Part shown: positions 41,894 through 52,220 of the stretch, in pieces
Numbering within the stretch: position 1 is the stretch's first letter
Layout: each line of letters opens with the position of its first letter
Source of the DNA: Mycetocola sp.
Lineage (GTDB): Bacteria > Actinomycetota > Actinomycetes > Actinomycetales > Microbacteriaceae
Reading direction: 5' to 3'
NCBI RefSeq assembly: GCF_025464835.1
Contig: NZ_JAODMP010000006.1
Coordinates: forward strand, 1 to 55,997
Length of the DNA stretch: 55,997 nucleotides
Notes under the pieces: model-generated
Database searches by the model: none
What the model was told of the DNA's origin: nothing
The model's input: only the letters and a program-made list of their open reading frames with translations
Made by a program: the position numbers and the translations under genes

Positions 41894-44722
41894 TTAGACG
41901 CGCGGCTTCTCTTTCATCTCAGTGGTCTCGATCTCATCACCGATCTGGATGTCGTTGAACTTGCCGAGGCCGATACCAGCCTCGAAGTCCGTCCGAACCT
42001 CGGTGACGTCGTCCTTGAAACGACGCAGCGATTCGATGGCCAGGTTGTCGCCGACCACGACGCCGTCGCGGATGACCCGCGCCCGAGCGTTCCGGGTGAT
42101 CGTTCCTGAGCGGACGATGACACCGGCGATGTTGCCGAACTTCGAGGAACGGAACACCTCGCGGATCTCGGCGACACCGGACTGGACTTCTTCGTACTCG
42201 GGCTTGAGCATGCCGGTGAGGCTTGCTTCCACATCGTCGATGGCGTTGTAGATGACCGAGTAGAACCGGATGTCGACGCCTTCGCGAGCGGCACGTTCCC
42301 GGGCCTTCGGGTCGGGGCGAACGTTGAAGCCGATGATGATCGCGTTGTCGATGGTCGCCAGGTTGACGTCCGACTCCGTGATCGCACCGACACCGCGGTG
42401 GATGATCCGCAGTTGGACGCTCTCGTCGATCTCGATCTTGAGCAGCGATTCCTCGAGCGCCTCAACGGCACCGGAGACGTCACCCTTGATGATGAGGTTG
42501 AGCGATTCGACCTTGCCCTCTTCGAGTGCACGGGTGAAGTCCTCAAGGCTGATGCGCTTGCGGGACTTGGCCAGCTGGGCGTTGCGCTCCGCGGCTTCAC
42601 GCTTCTCAGCGATCTGGCGTGCGGTGCGGTCATCGTCCGTGACGAGGAAGGTGTCACCGGCGCGAGGCACCGAGGAGAGGCCCTGAACCTGGACCGGACG
42701 CGAAGGCGTCGCGAATTCGACCGCGTCGCCGTTCTCGTCGGCCATCGCACGGACGCGGCCGTAGGCCGTTCCTGCGACGATCGGGTCCCCGACCTTCAAC
42801 GTTCCCGACTGGATGAGCACGGTGGCAACAGCACCGCGACCCTTGTCGAGCTTCGCTTCGATCGCGACACCGCGTGCGTCCTTGTTCGGGTTCGCGCGCA
42901 TGTCGAGGCCGGCGTCTGCTGTCAACAGCACAGCGTCAAGGAGTTCCTTGATGTTGATGTTGTTGCGAGCCGACACGTCGACGAACATGACGTCTCCGCC
43001 GTACTCTTCGGCGACAAGGCCGTATTCGGTGAGCTGCTGGCGCACCTTCTGCGGGTTCGCTGATTCCTTGTCGATCTTGTTCACTGCGACCACGATCGGC
43101 ACGTTCGCCGCCTGGGCGTGGTTGAGTGCTTCGATCGTCTGGGGCATGATGCCGTCGTCCGCCGCGACCACGAGGATCGCGATGTCGGTGACCTGCGCAC
43201 CACGGGCGCGCATGGCGGTGAATGCCTCGTGCCCAGGTGTGTCGATGAAGGTGATGGGGCGCTGGATGCCTTCGTGCTCGGCAACGACCTGGTACGCGCC
43301 GATGTGCTGGGTGATGCCACCGGCCTCACCTGCGACAACGTTTGCGTTACGGATGGCGTCGAGCAGCCGGGTCTTACCGTGGTCGACGTGACCCATGACC
43401 GTGACGACAGGAGGACGGACCTCGAGGTCTTCGTCCGTTTCGTCTTCGAGCTCCTGGTCGAGGTCGATGGAGAAGCCCTCGAGAAGCTCGCGGTCCTCCT
43501 CCTCCGGGGAGACGATGAGGATCCGGTAACCGAGTTCTTCACCGAGGATGCCGAAGGTCGCCTCGTCGAGGGACTCAGTCGCTGTCGCCATTTCACCGAG
43601 GTGGAACAGCACGGTGACGAGGTTGCCTGGGCTGGCGTCGATCTTGTCGGCGAAGTCCGAGATGGATGCTCCGCGACGCAACCGCACGATGGTGGTTCCG
43701 TCACCGCGGGGAACGCTCACGCCGCCAAGCGACGGGGCTTCCCTGAGTTCGAATTCCTGCCTCTTGGCCCGCTTCGACTTGCGTGACTTGCTCTTGCCGC
43801 CACCACGACCGAACGCACCGGCTGTTCCGCCGCCTGGGCCGCGGCCACGACCGCCGCCGCCCGCGGGGCGGTTGGGGCCGAAGTTGGAGCCTGGGGTTCC
43901 CGGGGCGCCGCCTGGACGCTGGAAACCACCTGCTGCCGGGGCACCCGGGCGCTGGAATCCGCCGGCGCCGGCTGGGCGGCCGGGGCCGCCTGGACGCTGG
44001 AATCCGCCCGCGCCGCCTGGGCGCGGAGCACCGGGGCGAGGCGCGCCTGGGCGCGGTGAACCCGGCCGAGGCGCCTGCGGGCGAGGGATGTTGCTTGGGC
44101 TGGGGGCTGCTGCCGGGCGCTGGCCCATCCCCTGCGCGCTGGCGAACGGGTTGTTGCCGGGGCGCGGGGTTCCGCTCGCCCGGTGCCCCATTCCCTGTGC
44201 GCTGGCGAACGGGTTGTTGCCGGGGCGCGGAGCACCGGGGCGGGGTCCGCCAGCGCTGGCCGGCTTCTCGCCCGATCCGGCGTCTGCAGCCGGGGCGGCA
44301 GGAGCAGCCGGGGCGGCAGGCGTTGACGGGGCAGGAGCTTCAGCGGCGGGTGCGGCCGGAGCTTCAGGCGCGGGAGCCGGTGTGGCCTTCGCGGCGGGTG
44401 CCGGGGTCGGTGCGGGTGCCGGAGCCGGTGCGGGTGCCGGAGCCGGTGCGGGAGCCGGTGTCGGCCCAGGTCGCGATCCGGGCTTCGCCGGCGACTTCGA
44501 CGCCGTTGCCGCCGGGGCGTCAGCGGACGGCTTGGCACCGTCTGCCTGGAGGGCAGCGCGGAGCTTCCGCGCCACCGGAGGTTCAATCGTCGAAGAGGGC
44601 GATTTGACGAACTCGCCCAGTTCCTTCAGTTTTGCAAGGGCTACCTTGCTGTCGACACCGAGCTCGGAAGCGATCTCGTGTACGCGTGGTTTTCCAGCCA
44701 CTATTCTCCTGTCTGGGTCCAC
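41894..44722 (-). CDS. infB: Translation initiation factor IF-2
   Basis: 942 residues. A short N-terminal IF2-N domain ([23 protein letters not shown]) is followed by a long Ala/Pro then Gly/Pro/Arg low-complexity region to about residue 330. The GTPase then has GHVDHGKT (about 442), DTPGHEAF and NKID, and the beta-barrel domains follow. IF-2 brings initiator tRNA to the 30S subunit and joins subunits. It starts 62 bases after ylxR. The low-complexity region includes an (AP)n run and a 21-residue tandem duplication. Confidence 0.96.
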   Translation of the reverse strand: MDPDRRIVAGKPRVHEIASELGVDSKVALAKLKELGEFVKSPSSTIEPPVARKLRAALQADGAKPSADAPAATASKSPAKPGSRPGPTPAPAPAPAPAPAPAPAPTPAPAAKATPAPAPEAPAAPAAEAPAPSTPAAPAAPAAPAADAGSGEKPASAGGPRPGAPRPGNNPFASAQGMGHRASGTPRPGNNPFASAQGMGQRPAAAPSPSNIPRPQAPRPGSPRPGAPRPGAPRPGGAGGFQRPGGPGRPAGAGGFQRPGAPAAGGFQRPGGAPGTPGSNFGPNRPAGGGGRGRGPGGGTAGAFGRGGGKSKSRKSKRAKRQEFELREAPSLGGVSVPRGDGTTIVRLRRGASISDFADKIDASPGNLVTVLFHLGEMATATESLDEATFGILGEELGYRILIVSPEEEDRELLEGFSIDLDQELEDETDEDLEVRPPVVTVMGHVDHGKTRLLDAIRNANVVAGEAGGITQHIGAYQVVAEHEGIQRPITFIDTPGHEAFTAMRARGAQVTDIAILVVAADDGIMPQTIEALNHAQAANVPIVVAVNKIDKESANPQKVRQQLTEYGLVAEEYGGDVMFVDVSARNNINIKELLDAVLLTADAGLDMRANPNKDARGVAIEAKLDKGRGAVATVLIQSGTLKVGDPIVAGTAYGRVRAMADENGDAVEFATPSRPVQVQGLSSVPRAGDTFLVTDDDRTARQIAEKREAAERNAQLAKSRKRISLEDFTRALEEGKVESLNLIIKGDVSGAVEALEESLLKIEIDESVQLRIIHRGVGAITESDVNLATIDNAIIIGFNVRPDPKARERAAREGVDIRFYSVIYNAIDDVEASLTGMLKPEYEEVQSGVAEIREVFRSSKFGNIAGVIVRSGTITRNARARVIRDGVVVGDNLAIESLRRFKDDVTEVRTDFEAGIGLGKFNDIQIGDEIETTEMKEKPRV
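44124..44230 (-). repeat. 63-bp tandem duplication in the infB linker
   Basis: Two 44-base near-identical blocks (44124-44167 and 44187-44230) lie 63 bases apart and encode [12 protein letters not shown] twice. The period is 21 codons, so the frame is kept. Confidence 0.85.
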
Positions 44723-44784
44723 CCAGACAGGGCGGACCGTTAATTACGGACGGGTCTCATTTCGAGCCGCTCATTAGTTGTCCA

Positions 44785-45045
44785 TTAGCCGTTCAGCCTG
44801 TTCTCTCGTACTGAATTTTCTAGTGCTGCCGTGTCGAGCTTCCCGTCGGTGCGTAAGGCACGCCCGAAGGCCCGCCGCTTCACTGCGAGTTGGTAACACT
44901 GGATTTGCGGATGCAGCCACGCACCTCGACCGGGGAGAACCGCGGCGGTATCCACCACGAGTTCGAAATCCCGGACCACAATCCTCATCAAGGAGGACCT
45001 GTCGGCGCGAGCGCGGCATCCGACGCACGTTCTAACAGGTCCCAT
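44785..45045 (-). CDS. ylxR: YlxR family RNA-binding protein (DUF448)
   Basis: 86 residues with the family signature RTCVGCRARADRSSLMRIV at the N-terminus and PGRGAWLHPQIQCYQLAVKRRAFGRAL in the second half. YlxR (RnpM) binds RNA and has been linked to RNase P regulation in B. subtilis. It lies between nusA (33 bases upstream) and infB, the usual place. Confidence 0.92.
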   Translation of the reverse strand: MGPVRTCVGCRARADRSSLMRIVVRDFELVVDTAAVLPGRGAWLHPQIQCYQLAVKRRAFGRALRTDGKLDTAALENSVRENRLNG

Positions 45046-45078
45046 CCTAGCATCCCCTCAATTGTGTTCGGGTTGGTG

Positions 45079-46068
45079 TCAGTCGTCCTCGAGGATGCTG
45101 TCTGGCTGGATGTCGATCTTTGCCCCGGTGAGCTTCGCGGCCAGGCGGGCGTTCTGGCCTTCCTTGCCGATCGCGAGCGAGAGCTGGTAGTCGGGGACGA
45201 GCGCGCGCACGGCTTTGGTGGATTCGTCGAGGATGAACGAGCTCGTGACCTTCGCGGGCGACAGAGCGTTCGCGACGAAGGTGGCCAGGTTCGGTGAGTA
45301 GTCGACGATGTCGATCTTTTCGGAGCCGAGTTCTTCGGTCACGGCGCGGACGCGGCGTCCGAGCTCACCGATGCAGGCGCCCTTGGCGTTGACGCTCGGG
45401 TCGGTGGCACGGACGGCGATCTTGGTACGGTGGCCGGCTTCACGGGCCAGGGACACGATTTCGACGACGCCCGACGCGATCTCGGGGACCTCGAGTGCGA
45501 ACAGCTTGCGGACGAGCGACGGGTGGGTGCGCGACAGCGTGATCTGCGGCCCCTTCATTCCCTTGGACACGCTCGTGACGTAGACGCGGATGCGAGCACC
45601 GTGACGGTACTCCTCGCCCGGGACCTGCTCCTCCGGGGGCATGATGCCTTCGATGGTTCCGAGGTCGATGTGCACCATCCGCGGGTTCGGACCCTGCTGC
45701 ACGACCCCGGCAACGATGTCGCCTTCGCGACCCTTGAACTCACCGAGGATCGCATCGTCGGCGATGTCGCGGAGGCGCTGGTTGATGACCTGCTTCGCGG
45801 CGAAGGCGGCGATCCGGCCGAAGTCCTCCGGGGTGGACTCGGCTTCGCCGATGACGACGCCCTCTGCGTCGAGTTCGGGCACCAGGACCGCGACATGCCC
45901 TGTCTTGCGGTTCAGTTCGACACGCACTTCGGGCTCGGCTTCGCCTGGCTCGGTCTGGCTCTTCACATACGCGGTGCGAATGGCCTGTTCGATGATCTGA
46001 ACGAGCTCATCGAATGGGATCTCTTTCTCCCGCTCCATCATCTTCAGTACGTTGAGATCGATGTCCAC
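45079..46068 (-). CDS. nusA: Transcription termination/antitermination protein NusA
   Basis: 329 residues: N-terminal RNA polymerase-binding domain (MDIDLNVLKMMEREKEIPFD), S1 domain (GDIVAGVVQQG), then KH domains (GACIGELGRRVRAVTEELG and AIGKEGQNARLAAKLTG). It lacks the C-terminal acidic repeats of E. coli NusA, as is normal in actinobacteria. The GTG start follows GAGGGG. rimP, which usually stands immediately upstream, is not present here. Confidence 0.95.
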   Translation of the reverse strand: MDIDLNVLKMMEREKEIPFDELVQIIEQAIRTAYVKSQTEPGEAEPEVRVELNRKTGHVAVLVPELDAEGVVIGEAESTPEDFGRIAAFAAKQVINQRLRDIADDAILGEFKGREGDIVAGVVQQGPNPRMVHIDLGTIEGIMPPEEQVPGEEYRHGARIRVYVTSVSKGMKGPQITLSRTHPSLVRKLFALEVPEIASGVVEIVSLAREAGHRTKIAVRATDPSVNAKGACIGELGRRVRAVTEELGSEKIDIVDYSPNLATFVANALSPAKVTSSFILDESTKAVRALVPDYQLSLAIGKEGQNARLAAKLTGAKIDIQPDSILEDD

Positions 46069-46213
46069 CGGGGTACCCCTCTATTCAGCTGCCACCGCCA
46101 CTCATACACTGGCGGATCGATCTTCTAACTTACCCGACGTTGCCGGTTTCCGTCACCACTGTGCGCAGCAGGGGGCGCGGTCAAGCGGTTCGGAGCCCTG
46201 CTGCGCCGAAAAG

Positions 46214-46240
46214 GGCTGGGCTTCGCGAGGAAGTCCAGCC
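46214..46240 (-). terminator. Rho-independent-type terminator after proS
   Basis: GGCTGG and CCAGCC form the stem, with TTC/GAA pairing inside, followed by CTTTTC in the transcript, 35 bases past the proS stop. It separates proS from nusA. Confidence 0.65.
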
Positions 46241-46274
46241 GTTTTCGACAACGCAGGGCGGATGCCTGCCAGGA

Positions 46275-48041
46275 TCAGCCCTTGAGGCGGGCGGCAGCCT
46301 CAGCGATCGGCACCGGGGTGCGCTCGCCCGTCCTGCGGTCCCACAGTTCGACGAGGCCGTCGGCAACGCCGCGGCCGGCGATGACGATTTTGGGAATTCC
46401 GAGGAGTTCAGCGTCGCCGAACTTGACCCCGGGGGAGACCTTCGGCCGGTCGTCGAAGAGCACATCGAACCCGGATGCCTCCAGGTCGGCGACCACGGAC
46501 TCTGCCGCTTCGAACACGGCTGCGTCACGGCCGGTGGCGACCACGTGCACGTCGAACGGGGCGACCGTCTCTGGCCAGATCAGGCCGTTCTCGTCGTTGT
46601 TGAGTTCGGCGATGATGGCGAGGATGCGGGTGATCCCGATTCCGTATGAGCCCATCGTGACGGTGACGAGCTTGCCGTTCTCGTCCAGCACCTTGAGTCC
46701 CAGTGCTTCTGCGTACTTGCGTCCGAGCTGGAACACGTGCCCGATCTCCATGCCACGGGCGAGTTCGACCGGGCCTGACCCGTCAGGGGCCGGGTCGCCT
46801 GCGCGGACGTCAGCCACCTCGGCGATGCCGTCGCCGACGAAGTCGCGGCCGGCGACGAGTCCGAAGACGTGACTGCCGTCGGTGTTGGCACCGGTGATCC
46901 AGCTGGTGCCATCGACGATGCGGGGGTCAAGCAGGTAGCGGATGCCTGTGGCCGATTTCTCGCCCAGGACGGCACCGTCCTCGCTCCACGGCCCGATGTA
47001 TCCCTTGATCAGTCCCGGGTGCCTGGCGAAGTCGGCGTCTGTCGCCGCTTCGATCTCGGCGGGCGCGAACGCGACTTCGGCGCGTTTGAGGTCGACGTCG
47101 CGGTCGCCGGGAACGCCGACGATGACGAGCTCGCGGGTTCCGTCGAGCGCACGCAGCGCCAGGACCACGTTCTTCAAGGTGTCCGCAGCCGTCCAGGCGA
47201 CGCCGTCTGCACGCGGGTGTTCCGCGTTGGCGAGCTCGACGAGTGTCTGGATGGTGGGGGTGTCAGGGGTGTCGTGAACCACCGGCTCCGCCTGGCCGTC
47301 GATCGGGAGAGCGGGCGGCCTCATGGTCGTCCACGCTTCGACGTTTGCGGCGTATCCGCCGGCCGAGCGCACGAAGGTGTCTTCACCGACAGCTGTCGGG
47401 TGCAGGAACTCTTCGCTCTTGGAGCCGCCCATCGCCCCGGCGTCTGCCGCGACGATGACGTACTCGAGACCGAGCCTGGTGAAGATCCGCTCGTATGCGT
47501 CGCGTTGCTTCTGGTAGCTGACCTCGAGGCCGGCATCCGTGTGGTCGAAGGAGTATGCGTCCTTCATGGTGAACTCACGGCCGCGCAGCAGGCCGGCCCT
47601 CGGGCGTGCCTCGTCGCGGTACTTGTCCTGGATCTGGTAGATCGACAGTGGCAGTTCTTTGTACGAGGAGTACAGGTCCTTCACCAGGAGGGCGAACGCC
47701 TCCTCGTGGGTAGGAGCGAGGAGCATGTCGCTGCCTTTGCGGTCCTTGAGCCGGAACAGCCCGTCACCGTACTCGTCCCACCGGCCGGTTATCTCATACG
47801 GTTCGCGAGGCAGCAGCGCCGGGAAGTGCACCTCGTGCGCACCGGCGTTCGTCATCTCCTCGTGGACGATGCGCTCGATCTTGCCCTTGACGCGGAGGCC
47901 GAGCGGCAGCCAGGCGAAGATGCCGGGCGCCTGCCGACGGATGTACCCGGCTCGGACGAGGAGGCGATGACTGACCACCTCGGCGTCGGCGGGGTCTTCA
48001 CGGAGAGTTTTCAGGAAAAAGTTGGTGAGGCGCGTAACCAT
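46275..48041 (-). CDS. proS: Proline--tRNA ligase
   Basis: 588 residues, bacterial type with an editing insertion (about 220-400) within the class II catalytic core. Motif 1 ([16 protein letters not shown]), motif 2 ([25 protein letters not shown]) and motif 3 ([14 protein letters not shown]) are visible. The C-terminal anticodon-binding domain begins around FDVHVVATG. Its terminator separates it from nusA. Confidence 0.96.
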   Translation of the reverse strand: MVTRLTNFFLKTLREDPADAEVVSHRLLVRAGYIRRQAPGIFAWLPLGLRVKGKIERIVHEEMTNAGAHEVHFPALLPREPYEITGRWDEYGDGLFRLKDRKGSDMLLAPTHEEAFALLVKDLYSSYKELPLSIYQIQDKYRDEARPRAGLLRGREFTMKDAYSFDHTDAGLEVSYQKQRDAYERIFTRLGLEYVIVAADAGAMGGSKSEEFLHPTAVGEDTFVRSAGGYAANVEAWTTMRPPALPIDGQAEPVVHDTPDTPTIQTLVELANAEHPRADGVAWTAADTLKNVVLALRALDGTRELVIVGVPGDRDVDLKRAEVAFAPAEIEAATDADFARHPGLIKGYIGPWSEDGAVLGEKSATGIRYLLDPRIVDGTSWITGANTDGSHVFGLVAGRDFVGDGIAEVADVRAGDPAPDGSGPVELARGMEIGHVFQLGRKYAEALGLKVLDENGKLVTVTMGSYGIGITRILAIIAELNNDENGLIWPETVAPFDVHVVATGRDAAVFEAAESVVADLEASGFDVLFDDRPKVSPGVKFGDAELLGIPKIVIAGRGVADGLVELWDRRTGERTPVPIAEAAARLKG

Positions 48042-48096
48042 TCGTCAATGCTATCGCCGAGCGGAGGCGCGCCCCGTCGCTCCGGTTCCCGCAGGG

Positions 48097-48864
48097 TCAC
48101 CACGGCTTCTCGACGTAGTCCCTGCTGCCGTCCTGCCCGCGCTGGGTGGAATCCTGGTTCTGCTTCTCCTTCTCGGCTTCGTCGCTTCGCTCTTTGAGTT
48201 CGTCGACCTTGCCCTTTGCCCCGTCGTTCGCCTCCCCCGGTTGGCCGGCATCCGCCTCCGGCTGCGCAGGAGCCTCCTGCTGCTCGCTCTGCCGGAGCTT
48301 CTCGGCGACCCGCTCGTCGGCCTGTTGGAGCCTCTCCGCTGTCTCGTCCGGCTCCCGGGGCGAAGGCTGCTGTTCGTTCCGTCCCTCAGACGGTTGCTGT
48401 TCGAAGCATCCTTCGTCCGCCCCGGCGTCGAGCACCGCCTTGGCGGTCTCGTAGAGTTTGATCGCTCCGGTGAAGTACCCCGCCTGGAAGTAGGAGTCGC
48501 CCTGCAGCTCCCAGGCGAGGGCGAGGTTCACCCGGACGTCGCAGCGGCGCTCCTGGGGTGCCCTCTCCAGTGCTTTCGCGAGGTCATCTGTCGCATCCGA
48601 GTACGCCTGCCCGGCTGCGTGGGCGGTCCCGCGGTTGAAGTAGGGGATCCAGGTTTCGGCGACGTTGAGGAACATCAGCGAATCGGATGCCTCAACGCTC
48701 GATTCGAAGCGCCCCTGATCGTATGCGTCGATTCCCCGCTGCGCGAGTAGCGGCATGCTCAACAGCTTCCAGGCGACGAAAAGCGCAAGGAGCACGACGG
48801 GGAGGGAGAACAGGATCAGTCTCCGCCTGGTCCGTTTCGCGGAAGCGTTCGACTTAAGCAGCAC
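48097..48864 (-). CDS. TPR membrane protein closing the MoxR operon (BatC-like position)
   Basis: 255 residues from GTG at 48864, preceded by GGGAGGGGGAGA; it overlaps the VWA stop by 11 bases. One membrane helix (about 13-33, LILFSLPVVLLALFVAWKLL) is followed by TPR-like helices (FNRGTAHAAGQAYSDATDDLAKAL, NLALAWELQGDSYFQAGYFTGAIKLY) and a Gln/Glu/Lys-rich, charged, probably coiled or disordered C-terminal 90 residues. It occupies the place of BatC/BatE-type TPR proteins in aerotolerance-like operons. Confidence 0.8.
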   Translation of the reverse strand: MLLKSNASAKRTRRRLILFSLPVVLLALFVAWKLLSMPLLAQRGIDAYDQGRFESSVEASDSLMFLNVAETWIPYFNRGTAHAAGQAYSDATDDLAKALERAPQERRCDVRVNLALAWELQGDSYFQAGYFTGAIKLYETAKAVLDAGADEGCFEQQPSEGRNEQQPSPREPDETAERLQQADERVAEKLRQSEQQEAPAQPEADAGQPGEANDGAKGKVDELKERSDEAEKEKQNQDSTQRGQDGSRDYVEKPW

Positions 48865-49873
48865 TGTCTCCCCCTCCCAGCCGGCGAAGGTCACGGAGAG
48901 CGACGGCGAGCGCGCCTGCTTCCGTGAGCGCCAGCATCCCGAACCCGATCGCGAAGATCCAATAGAACTCAGGGGTGTCGACGACGGGTTCCCTTCTCGC
49001 GTCGACGTTCCCGACGGTGATGCCAGCCAGGGCCGGGTCGATGGGTTCCGCCACGTCACGGTGCTGGTAATCAACACCGAGCTGCGTCGCTATCGACTGC
49101 AACGCCACCTCGTCGATTTTGGACACGGCGTCCTGCACACCCGCGTCGCTGAACCAGGTGATGTATGGCCGGGTGGCGTCGTTGTCGTCGTATCCGTTGA
49201 ACTGACGCATGCGGCCACCGGTCTGGGTTCCGTAGCCGAGCACGGCGCCCTCATCGATGAAGGTCCTGACCGGCTCGAAGGACTCGGGCGCCCGGGATGA
49301 GGTCTGTTCGCCGTCGCCGAGGTAGAACAGGACGCGAGTGCGGTCAGGGTATTGTTCGGCGTCCCCCGCCAATCGCTCGGCGAGGTAGCCGGCGGGGGCC
49401 GAGATGCTGCTGCCCGCCGAGTAGATGGTCACTTCCTGGTTCAGTGCCTCCGTGCCAGACACCAGGGCAGACGTGTCCGTGGTGAGAGGCAGCCGCTGCA
49501 CCGTCTCGGCGTCGAAAGTGATCAGTGAGAACCGGGCGCCTGCGAGCTTCGAAGCGATTTCCGCGATGTCGGCGCGCACCCCGACGAGCCGTGGCTCGCC
49601 GGCTGGACCGTAGTCCTCGGCCGCCATGCTGCTCGTTGTATCGACAACGAAGTAAACGTCGACATCGCCTGACGCAGTCGGGGGCTGGAGGTTCGAGGGC
49701 AGCGCCGGGCGCATGGCCAGCCCGAAGAGCAGGAGCACCATGCCCAGACGGATCAGCCAGTGCCAGGAGCCGTGGCGTCTCGGCGCCCTGGCGTATTGCA
49801 CCATCGCGAACAGGGCGAGCGCGCCGAGGACGACCACGAGCATCCCGACCGGGAGGAGCGGAGAGAACGTCAT
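48854..49873 (-). CDS. VWA domain membrane protein (second of two)
   Basis: 339 residues. Two N-terminal helices (about 8-26 and 38-56) precede a von Willebrand A domain whose metal site begins DTTSS (about 77-82; the canonical form is DxSxS, so the first Ser is Thr). A C-terminal helix (about 305-328) follows. It resembles BatB-type proteins with an extracytoplasmic or membrane-bound VWA. It overlaps its neighbours at both ends, so it is translated together with them. Confidence 0.85.
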   Translation of the reverse strand: MTFSPLLPVGMLVVVLGALALFAMVQYARAPRRHGSWHWLIRLGMVLLLFGLAMRPALPSNLQPPTASGDVDVYFVVDTTSSMAAEDYGPAGEPRLVGVRADIAEIASKLAGARFSLITFDAETVQRLPLTTDTSALVSGTEALNQEVTIYSAGSSISAPAGYLAERLAGDAEQYPDRTRVLFYLGDGEQTSSRAPESFEPVRTFIDEGAVLGYGTQTGGRMRQFNGYDDNDATRPYITWFSDAGVQDAVSKIDEVALQSIATQLGVDYQHRDVAEPIDPALAGITVGNVDARREPVVDTPEFYWIFAIGFGMLALTEAGALAVALRDLRRLGGGDSAA

Positions 49874-50865
49874 CGCTTGAGCCTCCAGCCGAAATACATG
49901 ATCAGCGCTGTGCCGAGCACGCTCAGGAGGAACGGCCAGGTCGGCTCGTCCGTGCGCACGAGAAGCGGCTCCCCCGTCAACCGCTCGGTCTGCTGCGCCT
50001 CTATCCCATCGACGATCGACGGGATCGCGGATGGGTCGGCGAGGGCGAAGTAGCCTCCGTCGGTGGCGAGGACGACTCGTTCCATCTCGCGGGCGAACTC
50101 GGCGATGTAGTCCTTGCTCGTGACGTCTCCCGGGTTGATCCCGTACACCCGCACCTTCCGCTCGGCCGCGAAAGCCCCGGCCTCCGGCAGCGTGAGGATC
50201 TGTTCGCCTGCGACATAGTTGTCGGTGGCAAGCACGATCGAGCGGGACCGTTCCCTGTCGACATCGTCGAAGCGCATGACACAGGAGCCCAGTCCATCGC
50301 CGATGAGGGATGAACCTTCGCCGAGCAGGGTTCCGTTGATGAACGCGTAGTCGGAGAGCGGCGACGACAGGTCGTTCTCGAGACGCGTGAGCTGCTCGCG
50401 GACGAAGCGGTAGTCGGTGGTGAGGGGAAAATGGGTGACCGCTGACGCGTTGAACAGCACGAGCCCGATCCGTTCACCGTCGAATTCGTCGACGAGGTCA
50501 CGGAACGTGCGCACGATCGCCGCGTCGTAGTCAATCATCGATCCGGAGACATCCAGGCAGAGCACGATGTCACGGTTGCGCATTTCCGGTTGGTAACTGC
50601 TGATGCTGACCAGCCGGGAGCTCATCAGCACCGCGGCGACGAGCACGAGCGATACGACGACGACGGCACCGTACAGGGCGGCGCGGTACCTGACCAGCGC
50701 TGCACGGTAAGCGGGCAGCTGGGTGAGCCGGTCGGAATGGGCAACCGGGACGGCAGTCGCGAGCGCCCTGGCCCTGCGTCTCGCGCGCAGCCACAGCGCC
50801 AGGGCAACGACCCCTGCCGTAGTGGCGAGCCAGAGGACCGGCATCCACCAGTACATCAGCTCCAC
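49870..50865 (-). CDS. VWA domain membrane protein (first of two)
   Basis: 331 residues. Helices at about 6-26 and 66-85 are followed by a VWA domain with a perfect metal site DVSGSM (about 109-114), later T and D ligands, and a C-terminal helix with WRLKR end. It is BatA-like. It overlaps the downstream VWA gene by 4 bases and the upstream gene by 10. In related operons the two VWA proteins act with MoxR and DUF58 in envelope stress or complex assembly. Confidence 0.87.
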   Translation of the reverse strand: MELMYWWMPVLWLATTAGVVALALWLRARRRARALATAVPVAHSDRLTQLPAYRAALVRYRAALYGAVVVVSLVLVAAVLMSSRLVSISSYQPEMRNRDIVLCLDVSGSMIDYDAAIVRTFRDLVDEFDGERIGLVLFNASAVTHFPLTTDYRFVREQLTRLENDLSSPLSDYAFINGTLLGEGSSLIGDGLGSCVMRFDDVDRERSRSIVLATDNYVAGEQILTLPEAGAFAAERKVRVYGINPGDVTSKDYIAEFAREMERVVLATDGGYFALADPSAIPSIVDGIEAQQTERLTGEPLLVRTDEPTWPFLLSVLGTALIMYFGWRLKR

Positions 50866-51329
50866 GTGCCAACCACCTCCCGCGCCACGTCAGCGGAGTA
50901 CCGCACGTCGCCCTGTTCAACGGCGGCGAACTCGGCCGGGTAGTAATGTTCGACGGCGTCGGCGACCGATCGGAGGTTGGCCTGGTTGAGGTCCTCAAGC
51001 GTCATGACCTGTGCCTTGCGGCCGCTGGATTCGAAGACGAAGAACCGCACAAGAGTGCCGAGTTTCTGGTGAGCTGCCCGCGTGCTCAGTTCCTCTGCGC
51101 GCCAGGCTTCCTCCACCTCCTCGATCAGGGAGTAATACTTGCTCCTCAACCGCGCCGCCTCGACGAGCGGGTCGGCCGCCGGAGGCGGTTGCGGCATCCG
51201 GTGTTTGCGGTTGAGCCACCACCAGACGAACACGTACCAGGCCACGATCAGCACGAGGAGGATCACGCCGAGGATCGCCCAGATCGGCGCATACATGGTT
51301 GGCGGGTAGAAACCTTCACCGCCTGGCAT
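50856..51329 (-). CDS. Small single-helix membrane protein in the DUF4381 position
   Basis: 157 residues from ATG at 51329, chosen for GGAGGT nine bases ahead. A single helix (about 13-36, ILGVILLVLIVAWYVFVWWW) precedes a basic Pro-rich linker and a soluble helical domain. It occupies the place of DUF4381 proteins between DUF58 and VWA genes of other MoxR operons; size and topology agree but I see no decisive sequence match. It overlaps DUF58 by 14 bases. Confidence 0.75.
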   Translation of the reverse strand: MPGGEGFYPPTMYAPIWAILGVILLVLIVAWYVFVWWWLNRKHRMPQPPPAADPLVEAARLRSKYYSLIEEVEEAWRAEELSTRAAHQKLGTLVRFFVFESSGRKAQVMTLEDLNQANLRSVADAVEHYYPAEFAAVEQGDVRYSADVAREVVGTWS

Positions 51330-52212
51330 GGTTGTGCACCTCCAGGAGACGGAAGAGCCCAGGCACGACCTCATCGTCGCTCGACATGCGGCGGCTGGAG
51401 ATCCCGATCCGATCGAGCAACTCGGCGGATGCCGCTGTGCGGCTCGCGACCGCGGTGGCGAATTCTGCGCGAAGAGCGCTGTTGCTGCGCAGGAACGGCG
51501 GAAGCTCCCGCCCGTCTGCGACGTCGATCATGTCCCGGTCGGCGTACTCGTCGCGGGTGGGATCGGCGTCGCCGATGGTGATCCAGAGGATCTCGTGCTG
51601 GGCGTGCAGCCGTCGCACGAGCTGCAGTTCACCGGCCCGGTCGGCGGCGATGGCTCCGTCGTCGGCGAGCACGATCAGCAGCATCCGGCGGCGGAACGTG
51701 CGCCGGACGTAGTCGAGCTGGGCGAGAAGGGAGCTGGGGGCCGCGCTGAGGCTTGTGCGCTTGTGTATCACGCGGAGCAGGCGTTCGAGGTGCGACTCGG
51801 TGCCGCGAAGTGGCACGTATTCAGTGCTGTCTGCATCGCCGGCGACGAGTCCGACGTGATCGCCGTGACGAACGGCGAGGTAGCCGAGCACCCCGGCGGC
51901 CAGGATCGCGACATCACGCTTGAGCATTCCGCTTTCCGAGAGGGCGGCAAAGTCCCTGCCAGTGTCGACGACGAGGAGCACGGCGTGTTTCTTCGTGGCG
52001 ATGTATCTCTTCGTGAGCGGAGAGCCCACGCGCGCTGTGGCTTTCCAGTCGATGTCTTTGACGTCATCGCCGGGTATGTACGCGCGCAGGTCGTCGAAGT
52101 CGAGACTTTTGCCGTGGAAGAGTGACACATACTCGCCGTCGAGCAGTCCGCGTACCTTGCGGTGGGCGCGGATCGCCAGTCGCGTTCTCACTCGGTGGAG
52201 CAGCTCGTCCAC
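51316..52212 (-). CDS. DUF58 domain-containing protein
   Basis: 298 residues. The family signature appears in the first 75 residues (GEYVSLFHGKSLDFDDLRAYIPGDDVKDIDWKATARVG), followed by a VWA-like fold (LLVVDTGRDF, LIVLADDGAI). DUF58 proteins regularly accompany MoxR ATPases. Unlike many, this one has no N-terminal membrane helices and seems cytoplasmic. It lies 8 bases after moxR. Confidence 0.9.
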   Translation of the reverse strand: MDELLHRVRTRLAIRAHRKVRGLLDGEYVSLFHGKSLDFDDLRAYIPGDDVKDIDWKATARVGSPLTKRYIATKKHAVLLVVDTGRDFAALSESGMLKRDVAILAAGVLGYLAVRHGDHVGLVAGDADSTEYVPLRGTESHLERLLRVIHKRTSLSAAPSSLLAQLDYVRRTFRRRMLLIVLADDGAIAADRAGELQLVRRLHAQHEILWITIGDADPTRDEYADRDMIDVADGRELPPFLRSNSALRAEFATAVASRTAASAELLDRIGISSRRMSSDDEVVPGLFRLLEVHNHARR

Positions 52213-52220
52213 GGTGCGCC

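Noticed and set aside
43548-44777. 409-codon plus-strand Gly/Ala/Pro-rich frame
   Set aside because: Antisense to the low-complexity linker of infB; simple composition explains the open frame.
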